Assembly: GCA_944349375.1 (NCBI GenBank)
Contig: CALVMV010000003.1
Span: forward strand, 93,926-157,925
Origin: an uncultured Clostridia bacterium
Lineage (GTDB): Bacteria > Bacillota > Clostridia > Christensenellales > UBA1242
Reading direction: 5' to 3'
Length of the DNA: 64,000 nt
Shown here: positions 31,126 to 39,866 of the stretch, one piece after another
Layout: each line of letters starts with the position of its first letter
Numbering within the stretch: the stretch's first letter is position 1
Made by a program: the position numbers and the translations under genes
The notes under the pieces: model-generated
What the model saw: only the letters and a program-made list of their open reading frames with translations
What the model was told of the DNA's origin: nothing
The model's database searches: none

Positions 31126-32325
31126 TTATTTTTTTATCAATTCTAAAGTATCTCTAGCGATTAAAAGTTCTTCATCTGTTGGTATTCTATATACTTTAAC
31201 TTTTGATTTCTTTGTGCTAATAAGTTCATTAGTTCCTCTAGGTAAAGAACTGTTTTTCTTTACATCAAGGATTATTCCATAGTTTTCAAGTCCTTTAAGA
31301 GCTTCTTCTCTTAAGTCTTCTTGGTTTTCTCCTACCCCACCAGTGAATACGATTGCATCAACTTTTCCAAGAACAGCCATATAAGAACCAATGAATTTCT
31401 TTGTTCTATATTTTAACATATCCAAAGCAAGTTTTGCTCTTTTATTTCCTTTTACTACAGCATCATTTATTTCTCTTAAATCGCTAGAAACTCCACTTAT
31501 TCCCAACATTCCACATTCTTTGTTTAAGTAAGAAACAACTTCGCTTGCACTTTGTCCTTTTTTGTCAGCAAGATAAGAAACAACTGAAGGGTCTAAGTCA
31601 CCTGAACGAGTTCCCATTATAAGACCTTCAAGTGGAGTTAAGCCCATTGTTGTATCAATGCTTTTGCCTTTTTCAATAGCAGTTATCGAAGAACCATTGC
31701 CCATGTGAACAGTTATTAAATTTAAATCTTCCAATTTTTTCTTCATTAAGCGAGCGCATTCATTGGCAACAAATCTATGGCTTGTTCCATGGAATCCATA
31801 TTTTCTGATATGATATTTTTCAGCATCTTGGTATTTAATGCCATAGTTATATGCTTTTTCAGGCATAGTAGCATGGAAAGATGTATCAAAAACCAAAACT
31901 TGTGGAACTTTTGGCATTACTTTTAAACAACCATTGATTCCTGCCATGTTTGCGTGAGCATGTAATGGTGATAAATCTGTTAATTTTTCAAGATCTTTTA
32001 AAACTTTTTTAGTAACTAAAACGCTTTTATCAAAAATCCAACCACCTTGAACTACTCTATGTCCGCAAGCAGAGATTTCAGACAAAGATTTTATAACACC
32101 TTCATTTTTATCTGTTAATATTTTCAAAACATTCTCAAGTGCTTCTACATGATTACTCATTTTAATAGCAACTTCTTTTTTGTCGCCGTTTGTTTTGTAA
32201 CCAATAAATGAAGCTGGTAAACCTATTTTTTCACAATTACCTTTTGCGATAACACTTTCATTTTCCATATCAAAAAGTTGAAACTTTAATGATGAACTTC
32301 CTGCATTAATAACTAATATTTTCAT
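31126..32325 (-). CDS. ackA: Acetate kinase
   Basis: Converts acetyl-phosphate and ADP to acetate and ATP, the ATP-yielding step of fermentation. The 399-residue protein starts MKILVINAGSSSLKFQLFD and contains VFDTSFHATMPEKAYNY, KYGFHGTSH, VHMGNGSSI, GTRSGDLDPS and VFTGGVGENQ, the canonical blocks over the full length. AGGAGTAAAT precedes the ATG. It follows pta by 3 nt, and the pair forms one operon. Confidence 0.98.
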   Translation of the reverse strand: MKILVINAGSSSLKFQLFDMENESVIAKGNCEKIGLPASFIGYKTNGDKKEVAIKMSNHVEALENVLKILTDKNEGVIKSLSEISACGHRVVQGGWIFDKSVLVTKKVLKDLEKLTDLSPLHAHANMAGINGCLKVMPKVPQVLVFDTSFHATMPEKAYNYGIKYQDAEKYHIRKYGFHGTSHRFVANECARLMKKKLEDLNLITVHMGNGSSITAIEKGKSIDTTMGLTPLEGLIMGTRSGDLDPSVVSYLADKKGQSASEVVSYLNKECGMLGISGVSSDLREINDAVVKGNKRAKLALDMLKYRTKKFIGSYMAVLGKVDAIVFTGGVGENQEDLREEALKGLENYGIILDVKKNSSLPRGTNELISTKKSKVKVYRIPTDEELLIARDTLELIKK

Positions 32326-32328
32326 AAT

Positions 32329-33306
32329 TTACTCCTTTATTGTTTGTAATACTGTAATTGCTGTTACAGTTACGATATCATCTACACTGCACCCTCTTGA
32401 CAAGTCGTTTATTGGCTTATTTAATCCTTGTAAGATTGGTCCAACTGCATTTAAACCACCTATATATTGAATTGCCTTGTAACATATATTCCCGCTATTT
32501 AAATCAGGGAATATTAATATGTTTGCATCTCCACAGATTGCACTATTTGGTGCTTTCTGTCTTGCAACTGAAGGGACCATTGCACTGTCAAATTGTAGTT
32601 CTCCATCTGCACATATCCCACTTTTTTTGAATTTTTCAAAAGCTTTTTGCACTTTTTCAACCATTTCATTTTTTGCAGAACCTTTTGAGGAAAAAGACAA
32701 GAACGCAACTTTTGGTGAGCCTAAGTCTAAAGCTTTAAATGTTTTCACACTGTCGCTTGCAATTTGAGCAAGCTCATCAGAACTAGGGTTTGGCAACACT
32801 CCACAATCTGCTAAAATTAAAGATTTATCCTTTAAAAATTTATTCTTTCCGTAAATAAAGAAACATGAATTTACGGGAGCACCTTTCTTTTTTGCTTTTA
32901 TGATTTGCAATGCAGGCCTAACTGTATTTGCTGTAGAGGCTTCAGCACCTGCTACCATTCCATCTGCATACCCTTCTTCAACTAGCAGTGTTCCAAAATA
33001 ATAAGGGTCAAGCGCTAATTTTTTTGCTTCTTCTAGTGTCAACCCTTTTTCTTTTCTCTTTGCATATAAACATTTAGCAAGTTTGTCAAAATGTTCAAAA
33101 GTTTTAGGATTGATTATCTGATATCCGATAAAGGATTTATCTCTTAAAATTAATCCGCTTTCATCTCCTATAAGTATAGGCTTTGCAATTTTTTTCTTAG
33201 CAATAATTTTTATTGCCTGCAATGTCCTTTCACTAAATTCAGCTTCTGGGAAAACTATTGTTTTTTGTAGTTTTTCAGCTTTTTTATATAATTTTTTTAT
33301 TTTCAT
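32329..33306 (-). CDS. pta: Phosphate acetyltransferase
   Basis: Interconverts acetyl-CoA and acetyl-phosphate, feeding acetate kinase. The short clostridial type (about 325 residues) without N-terminal regulatory domains: IVFPEAEFSERTLQA, DPYYFGTLLVEEGYADGMVAGA, NTVRPALQIIK, ILADCGVLPNPSS, VAFLSFSSKGSA and the final GLNKPINDLSRGCSVDDI. I choose ATG at 33306 over a TTG at 33318 because AAGGT stands before the ATG. The promoter is shared back-to-back with ylbJ. Confidence 0.97.
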   Translation of the reverse strand: MKIKKLYKKAEKLQKTIVFPEAEFSERTLQAIKIIAKKKIAKPILIGDESGLILRDKSFIGYQIINPKTFEHFDKLAKCLYAKRKEKGLTLEEAKKLALDPYYFGTLLVEEGYADGMVAGAEASTANTVRPALQIIKAKKKGAPVNSCFFIYGKNKFLKDKSLILADCGVLPNPSSDELAQIASDSVKTFKALDLGSPKVAFLSFSSKGSAKNEMVEKVQKAFEKFKKSGICADGELQFDSAMVPSVARQKAPNSAICGDANILIFPDLNSGNICYKAIQYIGGLNAVGPILQGLNKPINDLSRGCSVDDIVTVTAITVLQTIKE

Positions 33307-33353
33307 CTTTACCTTCAATTTTTTAATTTATAGAATAATTTTTATCTAAAAAA

Positions 33354-33382
33354 ATTATAAATATATTAGATTATAATGTCAA
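33354..33382 (-). promoter_or_regulatory. Consensus promoter of pta-ackA
   Basis: Minus-strand TTGACA (33377-33382), 17-nt spacer, TATAAT (33354-33359). It occupies the short gap to the divergent ylbJ. Confidence 0.85.
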
Positions 33383-33400
33383 ACAAATTGGAGATAAAAC

Positions 33401-34345
33401 ATGCAAAAATCAAGAAAAATCACCTTTTTAAACTACATTTTGTCAATCTTTGTCATTTACATTCTAGTAAACATGATTTTGTTTCCGTCATTTTATTTGC
33501 AAACCACACTAAATGGAATTACTGCATGGGCTTTTAATGTGTTGCCTGCTATTCTCCCTTTTATATTCTTTACTAAAATTTTATCTCTCTCTGGCGTTGT
33601 AGAAAAATTCTCTTCTTTTTTTTCTAAACCAACAAAGTTTTTATATAACACATCTTCTCTGTCATCTTTTGCTTTTGTTTCTAGCATAATATCAGGTTAT
33701 CCCGTTGGTGCCAAAATCACATCTGATCTTTATCAAAATGGTAAAATAACTAGGCAAGATGCTTGTAAAATGATGAGCTTTTGTTCTACATCTGGGCCTA
33801 TGTTTATAATAGGTGCAGTTGGAGCAGGAATGCTAGGCTCTGTTACGGCTGGATATTTAATTTTTATTGCGCATATTTTAGGAGCATTGATAAACGGTAT
33901 AATTTATCGAAAAATAAAGTTAAAAGAAATTGGGAATGAAAACCATAATTTTCAAAATTTTAAATCAAACAATTTATCATCAATTGTATTAGATTCTGCT
34001 TTAAGTGTTATTTCTGTAGGTGCTATAATTGCTATTTTCTTTGTTGTGATAACTTCATTATCACCTTTGTTATCAATGTTTTCACCAGCAACTTCTGCTT
34101 TTTTAGGAGGAATAATTGAAATAACTAAAGGATGTTTAGATATCTCTGCTCTTTCTAATTTACCACTAAAAGTTATTTTATCAACTTTTATAATAAGTTT
34201 TGGAGGGATTTCAACATTATTTCAATGTGCTTCACTTACAAACTCTTTTAAACCACCGATAGGGCTATTAATTTTGCAAAAATTAACTCATGCCATTTTT
34301 TCAACTATAATAATATTTATCATTTTATTTATATTCTCTTTATAA
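33401..34345 (+). CDS. ylbJ: Sporulation integral membrane protein YlbJ
   Basis: YlbJ is a polytopic mother-cell membrane protein needed for spore cortex or maturation in Bacillus; its transport role is unproven. The 314-residue protein has about eight membrane segments and the family landmarks LPAILPFIFFTKIL, SIISGYPVGAKITSDLY, MMSFCSTSGPMFIIGAVGAG and SFGGISTLFQCASL, a nucleoside-transporter-like (Gate) pattern. TTGGAG precedes the ATG. It is transcribed divergently from pta and ends at a strong terminator. Confidence 0.93.
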   Translation: MQKSRKITFLNYILSIFVIYILVNMILFPSFYLQTTLNGITAWAFNVLPAILPFIFFTKILSLSGVVEKFSSFFSKPTKFLYNTSSLSSFAFVSSIISGYPVGAKITSDLYQNGKITRQDACKMMSFCSTSGPMFIIGAVGAGMLGSVTAGYLIFIAHILGALINGIIYRKIKLKEIGNENHNFQNFKSNNLSSIVLDSALSVISVGAIIAIFFVVITSLSPLLSMFSPATSAFLGGIIEITKGCLDISALSNLPLKVILSTFIISFGGISTLFQCASLTNSFKPPIGLLILQKLTHAIFSTIIIFIILFIFSL

Positions 34346-34346
34346 T

Positions 34347-34376
34347 AAAAAAAACTCGGTCAAACCGAGTTTTTTT
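34347..34376. terminator. Bidirectional terminator between ylbJ and DUF378 gene
   Basis: AAACTCGGT and ACCGAGTTT pair around CAA, with A and T runs on both sides. Confidence 0.92.
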
Positions 34377-34388
34377 GCTTTAGCTAAA

Positions 34389-34619
34389 TTAAGCACCAGT
34401 TGTTGTAGCTATTTCTCTAAGGAGAATACCGCCGTCTATAATGCATGCTACAATAAGGTAAAGAGTTGCAAGTAATACTAGAATATAAATTATTCTTTCT
34501 ACAATTTTACTGCCCATACTTAACCAAGCAACTAAATTGAAATTAACTAGACCAATAATTCCCCAGTTAAGTCCTCCTATTAAAAGGATAATTAATGCGA
34601 TATAGTTTGCTATAATCAT
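34389..34619 (-). CDS. DUF378 (YuzA-like) small membrane protein
   Basis: A 76-residue protein with two membrane segments. LIILLIGGLNWGIIGLVNF is the DUF378 signature (GGLNWGLxG), followed by a second helix and a short polar end. The function of the family is unknown. GGAGG precedes the ATG. A hairpin (34630-34666: TAGCATAATTATTTC pairing with GGGGAAAATAATGCTA) lies just before its ribosome site and after mnmA; it may end the mnmA message or influence translation. Confidence 0.85.
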   Translation of the reverse strand: MIIANYIALIILLIGGLNWGIIGLVNFNLVAWLSMGSKIVERIIYILVLLATLYLIVACIIDGGILLREIATTTGA

Positions 34620-34629
34620 TTTTACCTCC

Positions 34630-34666
34630 TAGCATTATTTTCCCCTTAAAAGAAATAATTATGCTA
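34630..34666 (-). other. Stem-loop between mnmA and the DUF378 gene
   Basis: An imperfect hairpin of about 14 bp (outer TAGCAT/ATGCTA, inner AT-rich). No T run follows, so it is not a classical terminator; it may be a processing site or an mRNA stabiliser. Confidence 0.4.
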
Positions 34667-34672
34667 AAAGAG

Positions 34673-35752
34673 TTATTCTTTTTTAAATCTTTCGGTGATT
34701 GTTCCTCCACCCAAACACATTCCGTTTTTATCATATAAAACTACAAACTGCCCAGGTGTTATGGCTCTCTGAGGTTGTATAAAATCAACTTTAATAGACT
34801 TATTACTTAATATTGATACTTTAACCTCTTGGTCAGGTTGTCTATATCTAAATTTTGCCAAACAATTAAATTCTTTTTCTTTTGGCAAGCAAGGTATCCA
34901 ATTCATATTGTCAGCATAAAGCCCATCACTAAAAAGAAGTTTATCTTCGCCTTGACTTACAATCAAGTTATTATGTTCTAAATCTTTGTCTAAAACGAAC
35001 CACCTTTCGCCATTCCCGCCTTTCAAACCACCAATATTTAAACCTCTGCGTTGACCTAATGTATAATACATAAGCCCTTCATGTTTTCCTACAATGTTAC
35101 CATGAATATCTATTATGTTGCCTGGTTGAGCTGGCAAAAATTCTTGTAAAAATTTTTTAAAATTCCTTTCCCCTATAAAACAAATTCCAGTCGAATCTTT
35201 TTTTTCTGCTGTTGATAAATCTAATTGTTTTGCAATTTTCCTTACTTCTGGCTTGGAAATATCTGAGAGAGGGAATATGACTTTGGAAAGTTGATATTGA
35301 TTAAGTTGATTTAAAAAATATGATTGGTCTTTATTTAAATCACTTGCCTTTGCTAATAAATATTTCCCATCTTTTTCTATTACTTTTGCGTAATGCCCTG
35401 TGGCAATCATGTCAGCCCCTAAAGCCATAGCCTTGTCTAAAAAAGGGCCAAACTTAATTTCTCTATTGCATAACACATCAGGATTTGGTGTTTTTCCTGC
35501 TTTATATTCTGATAAAAAATATTTAAATACTCTATCATAATACTCCTTTGCATAATTAACCGAGTAATAAGGTATTCCTATCTTATTACAAACTCTTTTT
35601 ACATCTTCAAAATCTTCTTCCGCAGTGCAAGCGCTATCTTTTTCTTCCCAATTAATCATAAACAGACCAATGACATCATGTCCTTGTTGTTTTAATAAAT
35701 ATGCTGCTACTGAAGAATCTACACCACCACTAATTCCTACAACTACTCTCAT
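34673..35752 (-). CDS. mnmA: tRNA-specific 2-thiouridylase MnmA
   Basis: Thiolates U34 of tRNA-Lys, -Glu and -Gln using ATP and sulfur from a desulfurase. The 359-residue protein has the PP-loop [15 protein letters not shown], catalytic Cys in [13 protein letters not shown], second Cys in [12 protein letters not shown], and [10 protein letters not shown]. Length is normal. Its ATG overlaps the stop of the upstream gene by one base (TAATG), so it is co-translated with the zinc-ribbon/TM2 protein. Confidence 0.97.
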   Translation of the reverse strand: MRVVVGISGGVDSSVAAYLLKQQGHDVIGLFMINWEEKDSACTAEEDFEDVKRVCNKIGIPYYSVNYAKEYYDRVFKYFLSEYKAGKTPNPDVLCNREIKFGPFLDKAMALGADMIATGHYAKVIEKDGKYLLAKASDLNKDQSYFLNQLNQYQLSKVIFPLSDISKPEVRKIAKQLDLSTAEKKDSTGICFIGERNFKKFLQEFLPAQPGNIIDIHGNIVGKHEGLMYYTLGQRRGLNIGGLKGGNGERWFVLDKDLEHNNLIVSQGEDKLLFSDGLYADNMNWIPCLPKEKEFNCLAKFRYRQPDQEVKVSILSNKSIKVDFIQPQRAITPGQFVVLYDKNGMCLGGGTITERFKKE

Positions 35753-36255
35753 TAATTTTCACCTTTGTTTGATAAATTTTCGCCTTGTAAATCTATAGCG
35801 ACTGGTACTTTAAATTTTCTGCAAACTACCATAACAATATCATAAAACCATAGAAACATAACAAAACCTAGTATTGTGCAAAGACAACCAACCAATGTTT
35901 CACTAAACGCTATTAGTTGTGCATTAAATATGGTAATCAATACTATCATTAGAAAATCAATAAGCAAAACACTTCCTCTTAAATATCTTCCTGTATAAAA
36001 GCAATGTCCCCCAACAACCCCTGTAAATATTACTAATAATAACAATTTTATATAATTAACATCACTTGGCAAATTTGAAGTATAGATGATAAATTGCTTA
36101 TCATGTCTTTTGATTTTGTTTTTTGCATCTTTGTTTGTTGCGATTTCTAAGCGTGAAAAAATCAGTCCACAATCAGGACATTCTTCTATAGACTCGTCAA
36201 CTTTAATTCCGCATCTAGGACAAGTTTTTTTATGTCTTAAATTCCCTACTTTCAC
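35752..36255 (-). CDS. Zinc-ribbon plus TM2-domain membrane protein
   Basis: The 167-residue protein has an N-terminal zinc ribbon CPRCG...CPDCG (residues about 12-29), a linker, then a TM2-like domain with [16 protein letters not shown] between two membrane segments and a third hydrophobic stretch. TM2 proteins are small membrane proteins of unknown role. The start is GTG at 36253-36255; a promoter (TTGACA-N18-TAAAAT) ends 7 nt before it and no other in-frame start precedes the zinc ribbon, so the message is probably leaderless. It is the first gene of the mnmA operon. Confidence 0.8.
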   Translation of the reverse strand: MKVGNLRHKKTCPRCGIKVDESIEECPDCGLIFSRLEIATNKDAKNKIKRHDKQFIIYTSNLPSDVNYIKLLLLVIFTGVVGGHCFYTGRYLRGSVLLIDFLMIVLITIFNAQLIAFSETLVGCLCTILGFVMFLWFYDIVMVVCRKFKVPVAIDLQGENLSNKGEN

Positions 36256-36262
36256 AGAGAAG

Positions 36263-36292
36263 ATTTTATCACTTATTTATTTATCATGTCAA
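36263..36292 (-). promoter_or_regulatory. Promoter abutting the GTG start of the TM2 gene
   Basis: Minus-strand TTGACA (36287-36292), 18-nt spacer, TAAAAT (36263-36268), then CTTCTCT and GTG. Confidence 0.8.
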
Positions 36293-36293
36293 G

Positions 36294-37640
36294 TTAATTT
36301 TTACATTGATTAAAATATAGATAAGAAGCTCTATCATTAGGATTTTCTTTTAAAATGTTTTCAAAAAGAATTAAGGCTCTTTGTTTTTCTCCTTTATTAT
36401 AAAAAAGAACAGCTTTTTCAAAAGGTTGTTTATTTTTATCTAAAAGTTCTCTTTTCTTTCTAGGATAAACTTCTAAACTTTCAAAGATATTGATTTCAGA
36501 ATTGTCTAATCTTCCTAAATATCTGTATTTTAACAAATAATTAGTTGGTAAGTTGTCTAAAATTCTGTTAGTAAATATAAGTTTGCAATTTGCTTTGTGA
36601 ATAAAAGAAGTTAATTCATGTGCAAAATCAAAATTTTTATTATTAATAAGAACTTTTCCTTTTTCATTTGAAGAAATCTGAATTTCACATTTATCTACTA
36701 TTAACATCGGAACAATTTTGTAATCTATATGTTTAGTTTTTATTTTAACAATTCTGCAAACTGCATGAGCAAAGTCTAAAGCATCTTCTGATTTAAAAAA
36801 TAACCCACAGCAATATTCATCATCATTTTCAATAGAAATCCCATTAAATCTTTTTATCAAGGGTTCTATATTATTGACATAAAATTTTAATACAGTGTAA
36901 TCAGAATTCCTGTTATGAGAAAGATTACTTATTAACTTACAAAGTACAATATTAAAAGATTGACTAATTGGAGCCCCATTTTGCAGACTTGTTAATTTTT
37001 CATCATTAAGATTTTTAGTTAAGTTTTTTGGAAGTTTTGAAGTGTAAAAAACATCATTACTATTGTTTGTAAAATTATTATTTATTTTTAAAAGAGAATG
37101 AGAGATTTCAGAAAATTGTTTTCCCCCACCTATATTAAATTTTTTTTCTTTAATTTTACCATCACCTAATCTTAGCAATACTTTTTCCATTTTGTAAATA
37201 GGTTTTGTAACAAAAAAATAAACAATAAACAAAATAACAATATACAATATTGTTAATAATATTGCCCATAAAATAGTGTTGTATTGATTTTCTTTTGTAA
37301 TGTTAAGAATGGTTTTTACCCCATTAGCCGTCGGGTTGTCTAAACTTGATAAATATGCGAGTGAAAATAGTGCGACACCATAAATTAAAGTAAAAGGTAA
37401 AGTTGAGAAAAATAAGACTTTGTTAATTGATAATGTTTTTAAAAATCTAAAAAACAATATAGTTCCAAAGATGCTAGATAAAATGGTTAAACCTAAAGCT
37501 ACATATGATAGCACAGAAAAATTTACACTAAGGCCTTTTTCATTTATTACAATAGCTTTAGACACATTGGGAAATAAAACAATCGAAGCGATTGATGTAA
37601 TTGCAAATAAAACTAGAAAAATTTTTGATGATGTTTTCAT
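36294..37640 (-). CDS. Membrane protein with degenerate class III nucleotidyl cyclase domain and TPR-like tail
   Basis: A 448-residue protein from ATG 37640. Membrane segments lie near residues 5-25, 40-65, 75-100 and 125-150, then a HAMP-like linker (VTKPIYKMEKVLLRLGDGK). The domain from about residue 230 to 395 follows class III adenylate/guanylate cyclase order (FNIVLCKLISNL; FNGISIENDDEYCCGLFF; EDALDFAHAVCRI; FDFAHELTSFIHKANCKLIF; YRYLGRLD). The first metal Asp (FxDIxGF) is replaced by LCKLISNL, so catalysis is unlikely. The end (KAVLFYNKGEKQRALILFEN) resembles the TPR tail common after such cyclases. It may be a sensor. Confidence 0.65.
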   Translation of the reverse strand: MKTSSKIFLVLFAITSIASIVLFPNVSKAIVINEKGLSVNFSVLSYVALGLTILSSIFGTILFFRFLKTLSINKVLFFSTLPFTLIYGVALFSLAYLSSLDNPTANGVKTILNITKENQYNTILWAILLTILYIVILFIVYFFVTKPIYKMEKVLLRLGDGKIKEKKFNIGGGKQFSEISHSLLKINNNFTNNSNDVFYTSKLPKNLTKNLNDEKLTSLQNGAPISQSFNIVLCKLISNLSHNRNSDYTVLKFYVNNIEPLIKRFNGISIENDDEYCCGLFFKSEDALDFAHAVCRIVKIKTKHIDYKIVPMLIVDKCEIQISSNEKGKVLINNKNFDFAHELTSFIHKANCKLIFTNRILDNLPTNYLLKYRYLGRLDNSEINIFESLEVYPRKKRELLDKNKQPFEKAVLFYNKGEKQRALILFENILKENPNDRASYLYFNQCKN

Positions 37641-37671
37641 GGTTTTATTTTTTGCAAGAAAAATTAAAATA

Positions 37672-37700
37672 TGTATATATGGTTTGTATAAATTTTGCAA
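37672..37700 (-). promoter_or_regulatory. Candidate promoter of the cyclase-like gene
   Basis: Minus-strand TTGCAA (37695-37700), 17-nt spacer, TATACA (37672-37677), about 30 nt before the ATG at 37640. No Shine-Dalgarno sequence follows. Confidence 0.45.
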
Positions 37701-37730
37701 AACTACACATTAAAATTATGGAGGAAAAAC

Positions 37731-38183
37731 ATGGAAGAAAAAGTTAAAAAGGAAAATTTGGAAAACTATTTAAATGCAGTTTATCAAAACATAAAAACTG
37801 CTGCTCAATCAATTGATGATTTGTTGCCAAAGGTTAAAGATGATAATTTGAAAAAAGAACTTGCATCTCAGCAAGATAAATATTTGGCATTACAAAAAGA
37901 ATGTGAAGTTTTGGCACAAGCTGAAAAATTAGAAAAAATAAAAGATAATAATTGGTTAGAGAAAGCAAGATTATGGTCGAGCATAAATCTTTCTACTTTG
38001 ACAAACAAAACTACACGACACATTGCTGAAATGATGTTGTTTGGAACTTTTATGGGATATATAACTTGTGTTAAAGATTTATCAGATCATCGCAATATTT
38101 CTAAAGAAGTAGATGAGATTTTAACAAAACTAAAAGAATTTGAAAGAGGAAATATTGATTCACTTATGCCATATTTGGTCTAA
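37731..38183 (+). CDS. Hypothetical helical protein, 150 aa
   Basis: No family recognised. The protein looks fully helical, Lys/Glu/Leu-rich, without signal peptide: VYQNIKTAAQSIDDLLPKVK, LQKECEVLAQAEKLEKIK, then a more hydrophobic block MMLFGTFMGYITCVKDLS. The overall pattern, two long helices and a C-terminal pair, suggests a four-helix bundle. GGAGG ends 5 nt before the ATG at 37731, an excellent site, so upstream in-frame codons are excluded. Its last 24 bp overlap the 3' end of the oppositely transcribed spoIVFB. Confidence 0.75.
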   Translation: MEEKVKKENLENYLNAVYQNIKTAAQSIDDLLPKVKDDNLKKELASQQDKYLALQKECEVLAQAEKLEKIKDNNWLEKARLWSSINLSTLTNKTTRHIAEMMLFGTFMGYITCVKDLSDHRNISKEVDEILTKLKEFERGNIDSLMPYLV

Positions 38184-39011
38184 AATCTCCCCTATTGTCA
38201 TCGTAAGTGGATATTGTTTAGAAAAGTTAAAAACTTTTTGTTCATCTAAAAATATTGTTCTTTTATCACTTATAACAAAAATCGTAAATTTATTTTGGTC
38301 AACTTTATTAATTAATTTCGATAATAAGGTTGACTTTTTTATATATATAAATCTAACTTTTGAAAAGTTTTTGTTTATTTTATTTAATCGGTTTACAAGG
38401 CAGAATTTGCTTTGGCTTGAATTTATAAAAAAGCTTAAAAGCAAAAATACAGATACGGTAGCAAAAGTAGGATTAAAATCAATAAAACATGAAAGGATAA
38501 AAAGTAAGAAGAAAACAATAGAAAAGATAAAATTTAGAATACAAGAAATTTTAATAGCTTTTTCTCTTGAAATATAGTTTTGTAAACAAGCAGTTAAAAC
38601 TCTCCCACCATCTAAAGGATAGCATGGCAACAAATTAAACATTGCAAAAAAATAAGATTGCAAAACAAATAAATAAGTTAAATTATAAAAATTGGGGAAA
38701 ATCCACCAAAAAGATACCATTGTTACTGCACAAATTAAATTTGAAATTGGGCCAGCAACTGCAATTTTGATTTCATCATTATTGACAAAAATTTCTTGCT
38801 TAAAGTTTATAGAAGCCCCATGAGGAGCTAAAACAAAATTTTCAACTTTATAGCCTAATTTTTTAGCAACGAAGGTATGAGAAAATTCATGAACAAAAAA
38901 AACAGCAATAAAGTTAAAAACAAAAAAAATACCATTTGTGATTATTAAGTATATGAGCAACAAAAAAAATGTAGGTTCAAAAGGTATTTTTTTTAAAAAC
39001 CTAATGCCCAT
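38160..39011 (-). CDS. spoIVFB: SpoIVFB-like site-2 metalloprotease (pro-sigma-K processing)
   Basis: Intramembrane zinc protease of family M50B. The 283-residue protein has HEFSH (residues about 42-46) in membrane segment two, a further segment with AVAGPISNLICA, and the third metal ligand in FNLLPCYPLDGGR. About six membrane segments are followed by a soluble C-terminal region of about 80 residues in the place of the CBS domain of SpoIVFB; it ends TMTIGEILDQIW. Length matches SpoIVFB (288). AGGA stands before the ATG. With intact pro-sigK in the window, cleavage of that pro-sequence is its likely job; a general housekeeping S2P role cannot be excluded. Confidence 0.85.
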   Translation of the reverse strand: MGIRFLKKIPFEPTFFLLLIYLIITNGIFFVFNFIAVFFVHEFSHTFVAKKLGYKVENFVLAPHGASINFKQEIFVNNDEIKIAVAGPISNLICAVTMVSFWWIFPNFYNLTYLFVLQSYFFAMFNLLPCYPLDGGRVLTACLQNYISREKAIKISCILNFIFSIVFFLLFILSCFIDFNPTFATVSVFLLLSFFINSSQSKFCLVNRLNKINKNFSKVRFIYIKKSTLLSKLINKVDQNKFTIFVISDKRTIFLDEQKVFNFSKQYPLTMTIGEILDQIWHK

Positions 39012-39142
39012 AATATTCCTAAAACAATTTCTGCAACTAGTATAAAAAACAGAAATATATTTAAAATTATGCCTCTGGCAATTCGATATTTAACCTTGTT
39101 TTGATTATACTTTTGACCATACACTTTTATTTTTTTTTGCAT
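38993..39142 (-). CDS. 49-residue single-pass membrane ORF upstream of spoIVFB
   Basis: Open frame from ATG 39142 to TAA at 38993-38995, overlapping the spoIVFB start by 19 bp. The product has a basic N terminus (MQKKIKVYGQKYNQNKVKYR) and one long hydrophobic helix (residues about 25-47) ending WALGF. This is the position of spoIVFA in Bacillus, but the product is far smaller. There is no Shine-Dalgarno sequence; a sigma-E-like promoter ends 5 nt before the ATG, the same layout as the pdaB-like gene. It may be a miniature SpoIVFA/BofA-type regulator or merely a translated leader. Confidence 0.5.
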   Translation of the reverse strand: MQKKIKVYGQKYNQNKVKYRIARGIILNIFLFFILVAEIVLGILWALGF

Positions 39143-39147
39143 AAAAT

Positions 39148-39176
39148 ATAATATTATTTTAAATATTTTTTATGCT
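39148..39176 (-). promoter_or_regulatory. Candidate sigma-E-type promoter of the spoIVFB unit
   Basis: Minus-strand AGCATAAA (39169-39176), 13-nt spacer, AATATTAT (39148-39155). The -35 half is good, the -10 half only 5 of 8. The region is also an AT-rich inverted repeat. Confidence 0.3.
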
Positions 39177-39189
39177 ATAGTTTTAATAT

Positions 39190-39864
39190 TTAAGCTATTG
39201 TATCATCTGCTGAAATAGATTGCACATCTTCCCCTTTTAAGAAATCAGGCAAATCTTCTTCAAATTCAATATTGTCAACATTTTTAAAAAGAGTTTCTTG
39301 TTTGTTTTCGTCTTCCTCAGCACGAATAGTCTTGATTCTTTCTAATAATTCTTCATAGTCAGGAAGTTGGTTAATGTCTGATAAATTAAATCGTTTTAAA
39401 AAGGAATCTGTTGTTCCAAATAGCAAAGGTTTTCCTACAGCATCTTTACGCCCTACTACTTCAATCATATTTTGGTCAACTAAAATTTGAACAGCATAGT
39501 CAGAATTAACCCTTCTAATATCTTCTACTTCAAGTTTTGTTATAGGCTGTTTATAAGCAATTATCGCTAAAGTTTCTAAAGCAGCTCTAGTTAAAGATTT
39601 TTCACGAATAGGATTTAAGACATCAGATATGTAATTGGCATAGTTTGGATTTGAGGCTAATTGAATCTTATTTTTATATTCAATAAGGTGAACTCCTTTA
39701 TCTCCAGATAAATCATTTTTAAGTTCTTGCAAAGCTTTTTCTAATTCTTTTTGGCTTACTTGCAACTTTTCAGACAAAAAAGATTTTTCAATTCCATCGC
39801 CAGCGACGAAAAGTATTGAAAATAAAACATCTTTAAGATTGTAAATTGTATCAATAGTGCTCAT
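39190..39864 (-). CDS. scpB: Segregation and condensation protein ScpB
   Basis: Winged-helix subunit that dimerises and binds ScpA in the SMC complex. The 224-residue protein contains FVAGDGIEKSFLSEKL, LTRAALETLAIIAYKQPITK and VEDIRRVNSDYAVQILVDQN, then the second winged helix with GRKDAVGKPLLFGTT and LKRFNLSDINQLPD, all conserved. An acidic tail follows. It starts 2 nt after the scpA stop. Its SMC partner is encoded at 25319-28903. Confidence 0.96.
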   Translation of the reverse strand: MSTIDTIYNLKDVLFSILFVAGDGIEKSFLSEKLQVSQKELEKALQELKNDLSGDKGVHLIEYKNKIQLASNPNYANYISDVLNPIREKSLTRAALETLAIIAYKQPITKLEVEDIRRVNSDYAVQILVDQNMIEVVGRKDAVGKPLLFGTTDSFLKRFNLSDINQLPDYEELLERIKTIRAEEDENKQETLFKNVDNIEFEEDLPDFLKGEDVQSISADDTIA

Positions 39865-39866
39865 AA

